Of a DNA stretch of 64,000 nt, positions 18,186 through 27,212 are shown one piece after another. Source of the stretch: Rhizobium indicum (GTDB lineage: Bacteria > Pseudomonadota > Alphaproteobacteria > Rhizobiales > Rhizobiaceae); NCBI RefSeq assembly GCF_005862305.2, contig NZ_CP054021.1:496001-560000 (forward strand), given 5' to 3'. Within the stretch, counting starts at the first letter, position 1; each line of letters begins with the position of its first letter. Below the pieces are notes generated by a model. That model was not told the origin of the DNA. It did not search any database and saw only the letters and a list, made by a program, of their open reading frames with translations. The translations under genes and the position numbers were made by a program.

Positions 18186-20678
18186 TTACTTCTTGCGTGG
18201 AACCTTCGGAACCGCGCTTCCCTTCTTCGGGGCGTCGCGAACCTCGGGCTCGGCCTGCGGCACTGCTTTGGCGCGGGTCTTGCGGGCCGCCTTCGTCTTC
18301 AGCTCGCCGTCATCCCCATCATCGCCTTCGGGATGCACGACTTCAGCTTCCGGCTTCGGCTTGATCGGCGCCGTTTCCGAGATGGCTTCCAGCACAATGC
18401 CGGGCTTGCCGTCTTCCTTCGGGCCGACAGTGACGTTGACGACGCCGCCCTTCTTCAGCTTGCCGAAGAGGATTTCGTTGGCGAGCGGCTTCTTGATCGT
18501 ATCCTGAATGACGCGAGCAAGCGGGCGGGCGCCCATCTTCTCGTCGTAACCCTTTTCCGCCAGCCAGGCGATTGCATCCTCGTGCAGGTCGAAGGTGACG
18601 TTCCTTTCGGAAAGCTGGGCCTCCAGCTGCATGATGAACTTCTGCACGACCTTGTGGATGACGGCCGTCGGCAACGCCGCGAAAGGAATGATCGCGTCGA
18701 GACGGTTGCGGAATTCCGGCGTGAACAGGCGGGTGAGCGCCTCCTCGTCCTCGCCGGTGCGCTTGGACGAGCCGAAGCCGATTGCCGCCTTGGCCATTTC
18801 GGATGCACCCGCATTGGTCGTCATGATCAGGATGACGTTGCGGAAGTCGATCTTCTTGCCGTTGTGGTCGGTCAGCGTGCCGTGGTCCATGACCTGCAGC
18901 AGGATATTGTAGATGTCGGGATGCGCCTTCTCGATTTCGTCGAGCAGAACCACGCAATGCGGGTGCTGATCGACGCCATCGGTGAGAAGGCCGCCCTGGT
19001 CGAAGCCGACATAGCCGGGAGGCGCGCCGAGCAGGCGCGAAACCGTGTGCCGCTCCATATATTCCGACATGTCGAAGCGCAGGAGTTCGACGCCGAGCGA
19101 CGATGCCAGTTGCTTTGCCACCTCGGTCTTGCCGACGCCGGTCGGACCGGAGAAGACATAGGCGCCGATCGGCTTGTTCGGCTCACGAAGACCGGCGCGC
19201 GCCAGCTTGATCGAGGTCGAAAGCGCTTCGATGGCGATATCCTGGCCGTAGACGACCGAGCGCAGTTCCTTCTCGAGATTGGCAAGCACGGCTTCATCGT
19301 CCTTGGAGACGGTCTTCGGCGGAATGCGCGCCATCGTCGCGACCGTTGCCTCGATTTCCTTTTCTGTGATCAGCTTGCGGCGCTTGGACGGCGGCAGCAG
19401 CATCTGCGCCGCACCGGTTTCGTCGATCACGTCGATCGCCTTGTCGGGCAGTTTGCGGTCGGAGATGTAGCGGGCCGACAATTCGACGGCCGACTTGATG
19501 GCGTCGTTCGAATAACGCAGGTGGTGATACTCTTCGAAATAGGGCTTCAAGCCCTTCATGATCTCGATCGCATCTTCGATCGACGGCTCGCTGACGTCGA
19601 TCTTCTGGAAACGACGGACCAGCGCCCGATCCTTCTCGAAGAACTGGCGGTATTCCTTGTAGGTGGTCGAACCAATGCAGCGAATCGCGCCCGATGACAG
19701 GGCCGGCTTCAGGAGGTTCGATGCATCCATTGCGCCGCCCGAAGTGGCGCCGGCGCCGATCACCGTGTGGATCTCGTCGATGAAGAGCACGGCGCCCGGA
19801 TATTCTTCCAGTTCCTTGACGACCTGCTTCAGGCGCTCTTCGAAGTCGCCACGGTAGCGCGTGCCGGCCAAGAGCGTGCCCATGTCGAGCGAGAAGATCG
19901 TCGCATCGGCGAGTGCTTCCGGAACCTTGCCTTCGACGATGCGCTTGGCAAGGCCTTCGGCGATCGCCGTCTTGCCGACGCCGGGATCACCGACATAGAG
20001 CGGATTGTTCTTCGAACGGCGGCACAGGATCTGGATTGTGCGGCTGACCTCGGCGTGACGGCCGATCAGCGGATCGATCTTGCCGCCCTTGGCCTTCTCA
20101 TTGAGATTGACGCAATAGGCCTTGAGCGCATCCTGCTGCTTCTTCGGGCCGCCTTCTTCCTCGCCGCCGCGCGCCGTCGGCTTGCTGCTTTCGGCTTCGT
20201 CCTCAGCGCCGCGCGGGGGACGCACATCCGAAGCGCCCGGCCGCTTCCCGATCCCGTGGGAGATATAGTTGACGGCATCGTAGCGGGTCATCTCCTGCTC
20301 CTGCAGGAAATAAGCGGCGTGGCTTTCGCGCTCGGCGAAGATCGCGACCAGCACGTTAGCGCCGGTCACCTCTTCACGGCCGGACGATTGCACGTGGATG
20401 ACGGCACGCTGGATGACGCGCTGGAAGCCGGAGGTCGGCTTCGAATCCTCGTCATATCCGGTGATCAGGTTGGAAAGTTCGTTATCGACATATTCGACGA
20501 GCGTCTTGCGCAACGCGTCGAGATCGACATTGCAGGCACCCATGACCGCGGCCGCATCGGCATCGTCGATCAGGGCGAGCAGCAGATGCTCGAGCGTCGC
20601 ATATTCGTGGTGCCGCTCGTTGGCAAAGGTCAGTGCCTGATGGAGCGCCTTCTCTAAACTAGGCGAAAATGTTGGCAC
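18186..20678 (-). CDS. clpA: ATP-dependent Clp protease ATPase subunit ClpA
   Basis: This AAA+ unfoldase feeds ClpP and is adapted by ClpS for N-degron substrates. The 830-residue product has the Clp-N repeats (1-145) and a first AAA module with Walker A GDPGVGKTAIAEGLAKRI. The second AAA module has GPTGVGKTEVAKQLA, the ClpP-loop-type segment and VILIMTTNAGASEMA. An unusual tail of about 60 residues after the D2 domain is rich in Lys, Glu, Pro and Ala. clpS lies 10 bases upstream on the same strand. Confidence 0.97.
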   Translation of the reverse strand: MPTFSPSLEKALHQALTFANERHHEYATLEHLLLALIDDADAAAVMGACNVDLDALRKTLVEYVDNELSNLITGYDEDSKPTSGFQRVIQRAVIHVQSSGREEVTGANVLVAIFAERESHAAYFLQEQEMTRYDAVNYISHGIGKRPGASDVRPPRGAEDEAESSKPTARGGEEEGGPKKQQDALKAYCVNLNEKAKGGKIDPLIGRHAEVSRTIQILCRRSKNNPLYVGDPGVGKTAIAEGLAKRIVEGKVPEALADATIFSLDMGTLLAGTRYRGDFEERLKQVVKELEEYPGAVLFIDEIHTVIGAGATSGGAMDASNLLKPALSSGAIRCIGSTTYKEYRQFFEKDRALVRRFQKIDVSEPSIEDAIEIMKGLKPYFEEYHHLRYSNDAIKSAVELSARYISDRKLPDKAIDVIDETGAAQMLLPPSKRRKLITEKEIEATVATMARIPPKTVSKDDEAVLANLEKELRSVVYGQDIAIEALSTSIKLARAGLREPNKPIGAYVFSGPTGVGKTEVAKQLASSLGVELLRFDMSEYMERHTVSRLLGAPPGYVGFDQGGLLTDGVDQHPHCVVLLDEIEKAHPDIYNILLQVMDHGTLTDHNGKKIDFRNVILIMTTNAGASEMAKAAIGFGSSKRTGEDEEALTRLFTPEFRNRLDAIIPFAALPTAVIHKVVQKFIMQLEAQLSERNVTFDLHEDAIAWLAEKGYDEKMGARPLARVIQDTIKKPLANEILFGKLKKGGVVNVTVGPKEDGKPGIVLEAISETAPIKPKPEAEVVHPEGDDGDDGELKTKAARKTRAKAVPQAEPEVRDAPKKGSAVPKVPRKK

Positions 20679-20688
20679 GTTCAGATCC

Positions 20689-21045
20689 TCACTTCTTTTC
20701 CATGACGCATTGCAGCGGATGCTGGTGTTGCCGGGCGAAGTCCATCACCTGGCTGACCTTCGTTTCCGCTACCTCGTATGTGAATATTCCGCATTCGCCG
20801 ACGCCGTGGTTATGGACATGGAGCATGATGCGGGTGGCACTTTCACGATCCTTCTGAAAAAACCGCTCCAGAATATGGATGACGAATTCCATGGGAGTGT
20901 AGTCGTCATTCAAAAGCAGCACACGATAAAGATTGGGCTTCTTGGTCTTCGGCTTGGTGCGTGTGATGACCGAGGTTCGATTTGCGTTGTCCCCGTTCCT
21001 TTCGCTGTCGTTCTGCATCCGGATCGGCTTTGCGATCATTGTCAT
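20689..21045 (-). CDS. clpS: ClpS adaptor protein
   Basis: This adaptor delivers N-degron proteins to ClpAP. The 118-residue product has a flexible basic N-terminus, then the core motif [16 protein letters not shown] with the conserved NDD, and [20 protein letters not shown]. It forms an operon with clpA directly downstream. The length and order match the alphaproteobacterial ClpS1 type. Confidence 0.96.
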   Translation of the reverse strand: MTMIAKPIRMQNDSERNGDNANRTSVITRTKPKTKKPNLYRVLLLNDDYTPMEFVIHILERFFQKDRESATRIMLHVHNHGVGECGIFTYEVAETKVSQVMDFARQHQHPLQCVMEKK

Positions 21046-21240
21046 TCATTCCTCAAGCAATCCGGCGGAGCATGGGAGGGTGCTTTTCCCGCCGAATATC
21101 TGAAACACTAACTTAGTTCATAATAGGCTGATTTTAAGCCCCCTGTCAGACACTGCAATCAAGAAATGGCCAGCATGCACGGGAAAGACCAAAAAAGTCC
21201 CTGGTCGATCCCATGCGGGCGCTGCAGCGAAAGCGGAAAC

Positions 21241-21278
21241 AAAAAGACCGGCTACAGATGCGTAGCCGGTCCTCGTTT
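21241..21278 (-). terminator. Terminator of the phasin gene
   Basis: The perfect 10-bp stem GACCGGCTAC/GTAGCCGGTC has a 6-base loop. Read on the minus strand it ends in TTTTTGTTT, a good intrinsic terminator 45 bases after the phasin stop. Confidence 0.85.
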
Positions 21279-21315
21279 TTCAATATGTAGCGCAGGTTGC
21301 GCCTTTGAAATCAGT

Positions 21316-21678
21316 TCATGCAGCAGCAGGCGTCGCCGACTTGGCGGTCTTGACGACGGCAGCGGCGATCGGCGCTTCATAGGGCTTATAGGCTGATTTG
21401 GCGAGATCGGCATACATCTCACTGAGCTTCGTCGTCTCGGAGACAAAGCCTTCAAAATACGCCTTGACGTAGTTCGTCTGCAGCTCGAAAGCGGCCTCGA
21501 AGCTCTTGACGCCGGCCAGCGTTTCGAAATGCGTCACCGCGTCCTGAAAGGATTTCTTCGAATATTCAGTGGCTTCAGCGGCGATCGCCTGAAAGCCCTT
21601 GGTCGTGTCGGAATAAGTTTTCAGGGCCGTGTCGACGGCTTCCTTGCTCTTCTTGTTGGCGTCTTCAATGTTGAACAT
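21316..21678 (-). CDS. Phasin family protein
   Basis: This is a small amphipathic protein that coats polyhydroxyalkanoate granules. The 120-residue product is helical throughout (MFNIEDANKKSKEAVDTALK, then SFQDAVTHFETLAGVKSFE) and ends in an Ala-rich tail. The ATG at 21678 follows GGAGG at good spacing, so the frame extension to 21762 is rejected. A 12-bp perfect inverted repeat just upstream may bind the PHA regulator. The PHA synthase gene lies near the right end of the window. Confidence 0.88.
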   Translation of the reverse strand: MFNIEDANKKSKEAVDTALKTYSDTTKGFQAIAAEATEYSKKSFQDAVTHFETLAGVKSFEAAFELQTNYVKAYFEGFVSETTKLSEMYADLAKSAYKPYEAPIAAAVVKTAKSATPAAA

Positions 21679-21718
21679 GAGCCATCCTCCGTTGGGCTGT
21701 TGGTGGCGGCAGGGTAGC

Positions 21719-21756
21719 TGCAATGCACAAATAGTCAAGTAGTCTTGTGCATTGCA
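21719..21756 (-). promoter_or_regulatory. Perfect inverted repeat in the phasin promoter
   Basis: TGCAATGCACAA and TTGTGCATTGCA are exact reverse complements separated by 14 bases, 41-78 bases upstream of the phasin ATG. PhaR/AniA-type repressors of alphaproteobacteria bind TGC/GCA-rich sites in phasin promoters, so this is a candidate operator. The assignment is inference. Confidence 0.55.
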
Positions 21757-21897
21757 AAACATCCAGTAGTTGCATTACAATAATATAACAAAGCCGGCGC
21801 GCCGGGGCACGTACGTCTTTAATTGATTTTGCTAAAATATATCAGAATGCCGCAACCGGAAGTTTTGAATAAATTCTCGTTCCGAATCGAAAAAACG

Positions 21898-21938
21898 AAA
21901 AAAGGACCGAACGGATCGCGCCATTCGGTCCTTTTGAC
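21898..21938 (-). terminator. Terminator of the DUF3126 gene
   Basis: AAAAGGACCGAA pairs with TTCGGTCCTTTT around a 12-base loop. Read on the minus strand it ends in TTTTTTCG. It lies directly after the gene stop at 21953. Confidence 0.8.
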
Positions 21939-21952
21939 ACTTTCGAGCGCGA

Positions 21953-22156
21953 TCAGAGATCGACGTCGAGGATCGCCATCGAAAAGTTGTAGGAGCGGTC
22001 GCCGTCCTCGTCATCGATATAGACGACACCCAGAAATTCTTCGCCGAGATAGACTTCCGCAGAATCATCCTTGCGCGGACGCGCCTTGACGATCATCTGC
22101 GGGTTGAACATGCGCTTGAAATAGGCGTCGAGCTTCTTGATTTCTTCTGGCTTCAC
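21953..22156 (-). CDS. DUF3126 family protein
   Basis: This 67-residue acidic protein has the DUF3126 pattern: KKLDAYFKRMFNPQMIVKAR, then YLGEEFLGVVYIDDEDGDRS and YNFSMAILDVDL. The start is GTG, with GGAG eight bases upstream. The family is confined to alphaproteobacteria and its function is unknown. It is monocistronic, with its own terminator, and lies next to cysE. Confidence 0.88.
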   Translation of the reverse strand: MKPEEIKKLDAYFKRMFNPQMIVKARPRKDDSAEVYLGEEFLGVVYIDDEDGDRSYNFSMAILDVDL

Positions 22157-22296
22157 TCTGTCATCTCCGTAAGCGGTCTTGATTGGCCGCTTCTTGCACA
22201 GGAAATGCAGCGGTGTAAAGGCAAGGTTGCCGTTTGCTCATGGCCCTCCCCGCTCGGATCCCGCCGACTTTTCCTATCCTTGTTTCCAATGGGCGC

Positions 22297-23130
22297 TCAG
22301 ATATCGGCGCCGATCACCTGGTCCATGTTGCGCGACGGCTCGGAACAACCGGCCTCGCCGACGACCTTGGCCGGCACGCCCGCCACCGTCTTCTTGGGCG
22401 GCACCGCCTTCAGGACGACGGAGCCGGCGGCGACGCGTGAGCAGTAGCCGATCTCGATATTGCCGAGGATCTTCGCGCCGGCGCCGATCATGACGCCGGA
22501 GCCGATCTTCGGATGGCGGTCAGCGCCCTCCTTGCCGGTGCCGCCGAGTGTGACGCCGTGCAGGATCGAGACGTTGTCGCCGATGACGGCCGTCTCGCCG
22601 ACGACGAGGCCGGTGGCGTGATCGAGGAAGATGCCCTTGCCGATACGGGCGGCCGGGTTGATGTCGGTCTGGAAGACGCTGGAGGAGCGGCTCTGCAGAT
22701 AGAGCGCAAAATCACGCCGGCCGCGGTTCAGCAGCCAATGGGCGAGACGATGTGTCTGCAGCGCATGGAAGCCCTTGAAATAAAGCACCGCCTCCATAAA
22801 GCGCAGGCAGGCGGGATCGCGGTCATAGATCGCCTGGATATCGACGCGCAGGATGGAGCTCCAGTCCGGCCAGTCGAGGAGCATTTCCTCGAAGGTCTGG
22901 CGAAGCAGGTTCGCCTGCATGTCGGGGTGATCGAGACGTTCGCAGATGCGGTGGATGACGCATTCCTCGAGCGAATGGTAGTTGATCACGGTCGAATAGA
23001 GGAAGGCGGCGAGAACCGGGTCCCGTTCGGCGGCGAGCCGTGCTTCCTCGCGCAGGCTGTCCCAGATGGGATCCATCACCTTCACCGGATGGCCTGTGTC
23101 AAAAGCACGGATGTCAGTCTTTGCGACCAT
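22297..23130 (-). CDS. cysE: Serine O-acetyltransferase
   Basis: It acetylates L-serine with acetyl-CoA, the first step of cysteine synthesis. The N-terminal helical domain (PIWDSLREEARLAAERDPVL) is followed by a left-handed beta-helix. The helix contains AARIGKGIFLDHATGLVVGE, the catalytic DHATG and GGTGKEGADRHPKIG. The length of 277 residues is normal. The ATG at 23130 follows GAGGAGAG, so the extension to 23235 is rejected. Confidence 0.95.
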   Translation of the reverse strand: MVAKTDIRAFDTGHPVKVMDPIWDSLREEARLAAERDPVLAAFLYSTVINYHSLEECVIHRICERLDHPDMQANLLRQTFEEMLLDWPDWSSILRVDIQAIYDRDPACLRFMEAVLYFKGFHALQTHRLAHWLLNRGRRDFALYLQSRSSSVFQTDINPAARIGKGIFLDHATGLVVGETAVIGDNVSILHGVTLGGTGKEGADRHPKIGSGVMIGAGAKILGNIEIGYCSRVAAGSVVLKAVPPKKTVAGVPAKVVGEAGCSEPSRNMDQVIGADI

Positions 23131-23258
23131 CGCCGCTCTCCTCGTTGCCGGAAGGAATGCCGTTTTCGGAATGCCAATATATAGAGGAAAACGCCAATAA
23201 CATAAATGGGTGCCGTCGCCATGGTTTTTTAGCATGGTTTTTCAGCATCACGATGTTG

Positions 23259-24044
23259 TCAGCGATGGGCGACCCTTGCATAGAAGGCCAGCACCGCCTG
23301 CTTGAAAACCCTGTCGCCGACGGCGAGCATATGATCGCGGCCCGGAATATCGAGTGCTTCGGCATTTTGCATCAGCGCCGCCAACTCCTGCGGCGAGCCG
23401 GCGATATCATCCTTGGTGCCGACGCCGATCAGCGTCGGCATATCGAGCTTGGCCATATCGGAGCGGGCGACCAGATCGCGCGAGCCGCGGATGCAATCGG
23501 CAAGAGCGACCCGGTCGCTCTTCGTCTGCTCGGCGAAGGCGCGGAACATACGGCCGCGGGCATGCGTCACCGCCTCCAGCGAAGGAGCCAGCAGCGCATC
23601 GGCGATCGGGTCCCAGTCGCCGACGCCGTCGGTCATGCCGATGCCGAGGCCGCCGAGCACCAGCGAACGGACGCGATGCGGATTGGCAAGCGCGGCAAAA
23701 ACGGAAATGCGCGCGCCCATCGAATAGCCCATGACATTGGCCTCCGGGATGCCGAGATGATCGAGCAAGGCGATCGCATCGCCGGCCATGACCCAGGGAC
23801 GATAGGCTTCGGTATCATGCGGCTTGTCGCTTGCGCCGTGGCCGCGATTGTCCATGGCGATCACCCGGTAGCCGGCATCGCCCAGCGTCTTTAGCCAGCC
23901 CGGATGCACCCAGTTGACGTTTGCGGTCGAGGCAAAGCCGTGGATCAACAACACGGGCACACCGGCCGGATCGCCTTCATCGAAGAAGGCGAGCTGCAGT
24001 CCGTCATGGGTGAAGCTCGAAAATGTGGGCGTATTCAGGTTCAT
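23259..24044 (-). CDS. Alpha/beta hydrolase
   Basis: This is a 261-residue serine hydrolase fold of unknown substrate. The oxyanion segment LLIHGFASTANVNWVHPGW is followed by MDNRGHGASDKP, the nucleophile elbow MGYSMGARIS and a late DIPGRDHMLAVGD with the catalytic His. The ATG at 24044 is preceded by AAGGAAGG, so the in-frame extension to 24179 is rejected. The upstream 24204 gene is divergent. Confidence 0.9.
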   Translation of the reverse strand: MNLNTPTFSSFTHDGLQLAFFDEGDPAGVPVLLIHGFASTANVNWVHPGWLKTLGDAGYRVIAMDNRGHGASDKPHDTEAYRPWVMAGDAIALLDHLGIPEANVMGYSMGARISVFAALANPHRVRSLVLGGLGIGMTDGVGDWDPIADALLAPSLEAVTHARGRMFRAFAEQTKSDRVALADCIRGSRDLVARSDMAKLDMPTLIGVGTKDDIAGSPQELAALMQNAEALDIPGRDHMLAVGDRVFKQAVLAFYARVAHR

Positions 24045-24203
24045 CGGGCCTTCCTTTTTGGGCGCGACCATAGTCGAGCGGCCTTTCATGGTGAAGCCAA
24101 AAACTGTGGCTAAAAACTGTGCCCGGCGCGGCGGTTTGGCTCTACACATTTGCGGCGAAGGCTTATAAGGTTCGCGCACATTTCAAAGCATTCGGAGAGC
24201 GAC

Positions 24204-24449
24204 ATGGCCGGCCACAACATTCCCCACTTCCAGAACGACGGCGGTCACCGCGTTATCGAAGTCGGCGTCAAGGAATTCATGTGCACCGGCGCTTCGGCTC
24301 CCTTCGATCATCCGCATATCTTCATCGACATGGGCGACGACAACGAGAAGGTCTGTTCCTACTGCTCGACGCTCTATCGCTTCAATTCCGCGCTCAAGCC
24401 CAGCCAAACCAATCCGGCCGGCTGCGTTTTCCACGTGAAGGCGGCGTAG
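24204..24449 (+). CDS. NDUFS6-like zinc-finger protein (complex I accessory homologue)
   Basis: The 81-residue product has the CHCC-type zinc motif of NDUFS6, the zinc subunit of mitochondrial complex I. The motif is EFMCTGASAPFDHPHIFIDM followed by CSYCSTLYRF near the C-terminus. Alphaproteobacterial complex I carries homologues of this subunit. A role in NADH dehydrogenase assembly is therefore likely but inferred. It is divergent from the hydrolase and lies 28 bases before the monooxygenase gene. Confidence 0.85.
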   Translation: MAGHNIPHFQNDGGHRVIEVGVKEFMCTGASAPFDHPHIFIDMGDDNEKVCSYCSTLYRFNSALKPSQTNPAGCVFHVKAA

Positions 24450-24477
24450 TCAGTCCAGATCCGGGATCGGACGGGCA

Positions 24478-25632
24478 ATGCCGATCGAACATGCCGCCAT
24501 CATCGGCGCCGGGATATCAGGGCTGACCGCTGCCCTTGTGCTTTCGCGCCGGGGTATCAGCTCGGAGATCTTCGAACAGGCGGGCGAACTCACCGACATC
24601 GGCGCCGGATTGCAGGTTTCGCCGAACGCCTCCCGCATCCTTGCCGAACTCGGTATCCTTGACGGGCTGTCAAAGGTCTGGCTCGAGCCGGACGCGATCC
24701 GGCTGATATCGGGCAGTTCGCTGCGCCAACTCGCGGCGGTGCCGGCCGGCAAATTCGCGCGGGAACGCTGGGGTGCTCCTTATGGCGTCCTCCACCGCAC
24801 CACATTGCAGAAAGCGCTTTTGGATGCGGTCACGGCCGATCCGCTCTGCCGGCTTCACCTTGGCGTGCGAATAGATTCGACCCTACCGCCTTTCGAGCGG
24901 GCGGCCGATGTCGTGATCGGCGGCGACGGCGTCTGGTCGAAGCTTCGGCAATCTGTTCCAGGCAGCCCCTCGCCGCGCTTTTCCGGCAATATCGCCTACC
25001 GTTTTACGATTGCCGAAACGGAAGCGCCCGGATTCCTCGACCGGGCAAGCGTTTCGGCTTTTCTCGGCGGTTCGGCGCATCTCGTCTGCTATCCGCTGAG
25101 GGAAACCGGCAGCTTCAATATGGTGGCGATCACCGCCGGCAATATCGCGCCGCAGGCCTGGCAAAGCGAAGCGACGGAAGAACAGCGGGCGCAGCTGCGG
25201 GCGCGCCTTTCCGGCTGGAACTCAGCGATCGTCTCGCTGCTCGACAGAAATAGGAAGCTGACCTTCTGGCCGCTGTTCGAAACCACATCAGGCGCCTGGC
25301 AGGACGGCCGAAAGACGGTTCTGATCGGCGACGCCGCGCATGCGATGATGCCTTTTGCCGGACAGGGAGCAGCGATGGCGATCGAAGACGCCTACGAACT
25401 GGCGGCGTTTCTTTCGAATAGCCCCGTGGCGGAAGCGTTGGCGCGGTTCGAAAGACACCGGGCGCCGCGCATTGCGAGGCTTCGCCAGCGTGGCGCCTTC
25501 AACCGGTTCGCCTATCATGCGAAAGGGCCGATCCGGATCGGCCGCGATCTCGTGCTCGGCCTCAAGCCGCCGCTAAGCCTCGCGGCAGATCTCGACTGGA
25601 TCTACGGCTATCGGGCTGCCGATCTGCCGTGA
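24478..25632 (+). CDS. FAD-dependent monooxygenase (salicylate hydroxylase-like)
   Basis: This is a 384-residue class A flavin monooxygenase. The N-terminal Rossmann motif is IIGAGISGLTAALVLSRRG. The middle DG motif appears as VVIGGDGVWSKLR. The GD motif is VLIGDAAHAMMPFAGQGAAM, which binds the FAD ribityl chain. The substrate is not evident, since the family includes salicylate, 3-hydroxybenzoate and related aromatic hydroxylases. It converges on metC, with a 31-base gap. Confidence 0.88.
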   Translation: MPIEHAAIIGAGISGLTAALVLSRRGISSEIFEQAGELTDIGAGLQVSPNASRILAELGILDGLSKVWLEPDAIRLISGSSLRQLAAVPAGKFARERWGAPYGVLHRTTLQKALLDAVTADPLCRLHLGVRIDSTLPPFERAADVVIGGDGVWSKLRQSVPGSPSPRFSGNIAYRFTIAETEAPGFLDRASVSAFLGGSAHLVCYPLRETGSFNMVAITAGNIAPQAWQSEATEEQRAQLRARLSGWNSAIVSLLDRNRKLTFWPLFETTSGAWQDGRKTVLIGDAAHAMMPFAGQGAAMAIEDAYELAAFLSNSPVAEALARFERHRAPRIARLRQRGAFNRFAYHAKGPIRIGRDLVLGLKPPLSLAADLDWIYGYRAADLP

Positions 25633-25663
25633 GGCGCCGCCATCGGCGACAAAGCGTCTCTGG

Positions 25664-26854
25664 TCAGACCGCGCTTGCCGCGGCAAAACCCCGTTCGATA
25701 TCGGCCTTGAGGTCGGCCACGTCCTCGATGCCGATCTGCAGGCGGATGACCGGACCGTCCGTCGGCGCCTTGGCGACCTTGCGATCGTTGAGATAGGCAT
25801 GCAAAGCGAGGCTTTCAAAGCCACCCCAGGAATAGCCGAGACCGAAAATCCTGAGCGCGTCGAGGAAGGCATGCGCCTTTGCTCTTGATTTCTCGGGGCC
25901 GTCGGCGGCAAGCACGAAGGAAAAGATGCCGCTGGCGCCTTTGAAATCGCGCTTCCAGAGATGGTGCGAGGGGAAACTCGGCAGGGCCGGATGCAGCACG
26001 CGGGCGACATCCTCCCTGCCCTCCAGCCATTTCGCGATATCAAGCGCGCTTTCATAATGGCGCTCGAGGCGCAGGCCCATGGTGCGCAATCCGCGCAGAA
26101 TCTGGTAGGCATCATCGGGTGCGCCGCAGATGCCGAGCACACCGTTTGCTTCCTTCAGCCGCTCCCAGTGCTCGGCATTGGCCGAAACCGTTCCGAGCAG
26201 GATATCGGAATGGCCGGACGGATATTTCGTCGATGCGTGGATGGATATGTCGACGCCGTAATCGAGCGGCCTGAAATAGACCGGCGTCGCCCAGGTATTG
26301 TCCATCATGACGACGGCGCCGTGGCGGTGCGCAACCGCCGAGATCGCCGGAATATCCTGCATTTCGAAAGTATTGGAGCCTGGGGCCTCGGTATGAACGA
26401 GCTTGGTGTTCGGCCGGAACAGCGCCTCGATGCCGGCGCCGATCTCCGGGTGGTAATATTCCACCTCGACGCCGAGGCGCTTCAGCATCGTGTCGCAGAA
26501 ATGGCGCGTCGGGCCATAGACCGAATCGACCACCAGCGCATGATCGCCGGCTGCGACGAAACCCAGAAACGGAATGGTGACGGCCGCAAGGCCCGACGGC
26601 ACAAGGATCGTGCCGGCCGAGCCTTCGAGTGCGTCGATCGCCTCGCAGAGCGCATCCGTCGTCGGGGTGCCGCGCGTTCCGTAGGTATATTTCTGCGTGC
26701 GCGTCTCCATCGCCCGCGCATTCGGAAACAACACCGTCGAGGCATGCACGACCGGCGGATTGATGAAACCGTGATAATCGAAGGGGTCGTTGCCGATATG
26801 GGTCAGGCGGGTGTTGATGCCAGCATTCTGCAGCAAGCTGTCTTTGTCGTTCAT
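25664..26854 (-). CDS. metC: Cystathionine beta-lyase
   Basis: This PLP enzyme cleaves cystathionine to homocysteine, pyruvate and ammonia in methionine synthesis. The 396-residue Cys/Met-metabolism fold has MMDNTWATPVYFRPLDYGVD and the PLP lysine in SIHASTKYPSGHSD. YTYGTRGTPTTDAL near the N-terminus binds phosphate. No SAM-II-type riboswitch could be made out in the 5' region. Confidence 0.92.
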   Translation of the reverse strand: MNDKDSLLQNAGINTRLTHIGNDPFDYHGFINPPVVHASTVLFPNARAMETRTQKYTYGTRGTPTTDALCEAIDALEGSAGTILVPSGLAAVTIPFLGFVAAGDHALVVDSVYGPTRHFCDTMLKRLGVEVEYYHPEIGAGIEALFRPNTKLVHTEAPGSNTFEMQDIPAISAVAHRHGAVVMMDNTWATPVYFRPLDYGVDISIHASTKYPSGHSDILLGTVSANAEHWERLKEANGVLGICGAPDDAYQILRGLRTMGLRLERHYESALDIAKWLEGREDVARVLHPALPSFPSHHLWKRDFKGASGIFSFVLAADGPEKSRAKAHAFLDALRIFGLGYSWGGFESLALHAYLNDRKVAKAPTDGPVIRLQIGIEDVADLKADIERGFAAASAV

Positions 26855-27212
26855 GTCGGAAATAGCCTTTGGCGAAGGGTCGCGAAACCAGACTTTTGGA
26901 CGTCGCGCCGTTTCCGGTCAACCCTTGAAGATTGATGCAAGCGACGGCCTGGAATGATGGAATTGTCGATTTTCGCGTTATTTTTCCGCAACCAGACGCC
27001 TATTTCATGGCCAAGTGCCCATGAATGCAGCGCGATCTACCAAAATTCTGAATTTTGCCGCAATTATTGAGCGCGACACTTGACCATAGTGACATTTACG
27101 ACTGTGATAGACCCACTCGCGCCGGGAGGGTGTCGAGACAATGGGGAGGCGCACGGATTGTCGGCACGCACTCCCCACAAGAAAAGATAAGACAACGGAA
27201 AAGGTTGGGAAA
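26855..27212 (+). promoter_or_regulatory. Divergent control region between metC and aapJ
   Basis: The 358-base gene-free region is rich in short AT stretches. A plausible plus-strand promoter is CTTGAC (27079-27084), 18 bases, TGTGAT (27103-27108), which would give a leader of about 100 bases before aapJ. No clear sigma-54 site (TGGCAC-N5-TTGC) was found, although aap is nitrogen-regulated in Rhizobium. Confidence 0.45.

Noticed and set aside
26855..26960. A SAM-type riboswitch upstream of metC
   Set aside because: No SAM-II core or pseudoknot pairing could be identified by eye.
27000..27212. A sigma-54 promoter for aapJ
   Set aside because: No GG-N10-GC arrangement with TGGCAC/TTGC-like boxes was seen.
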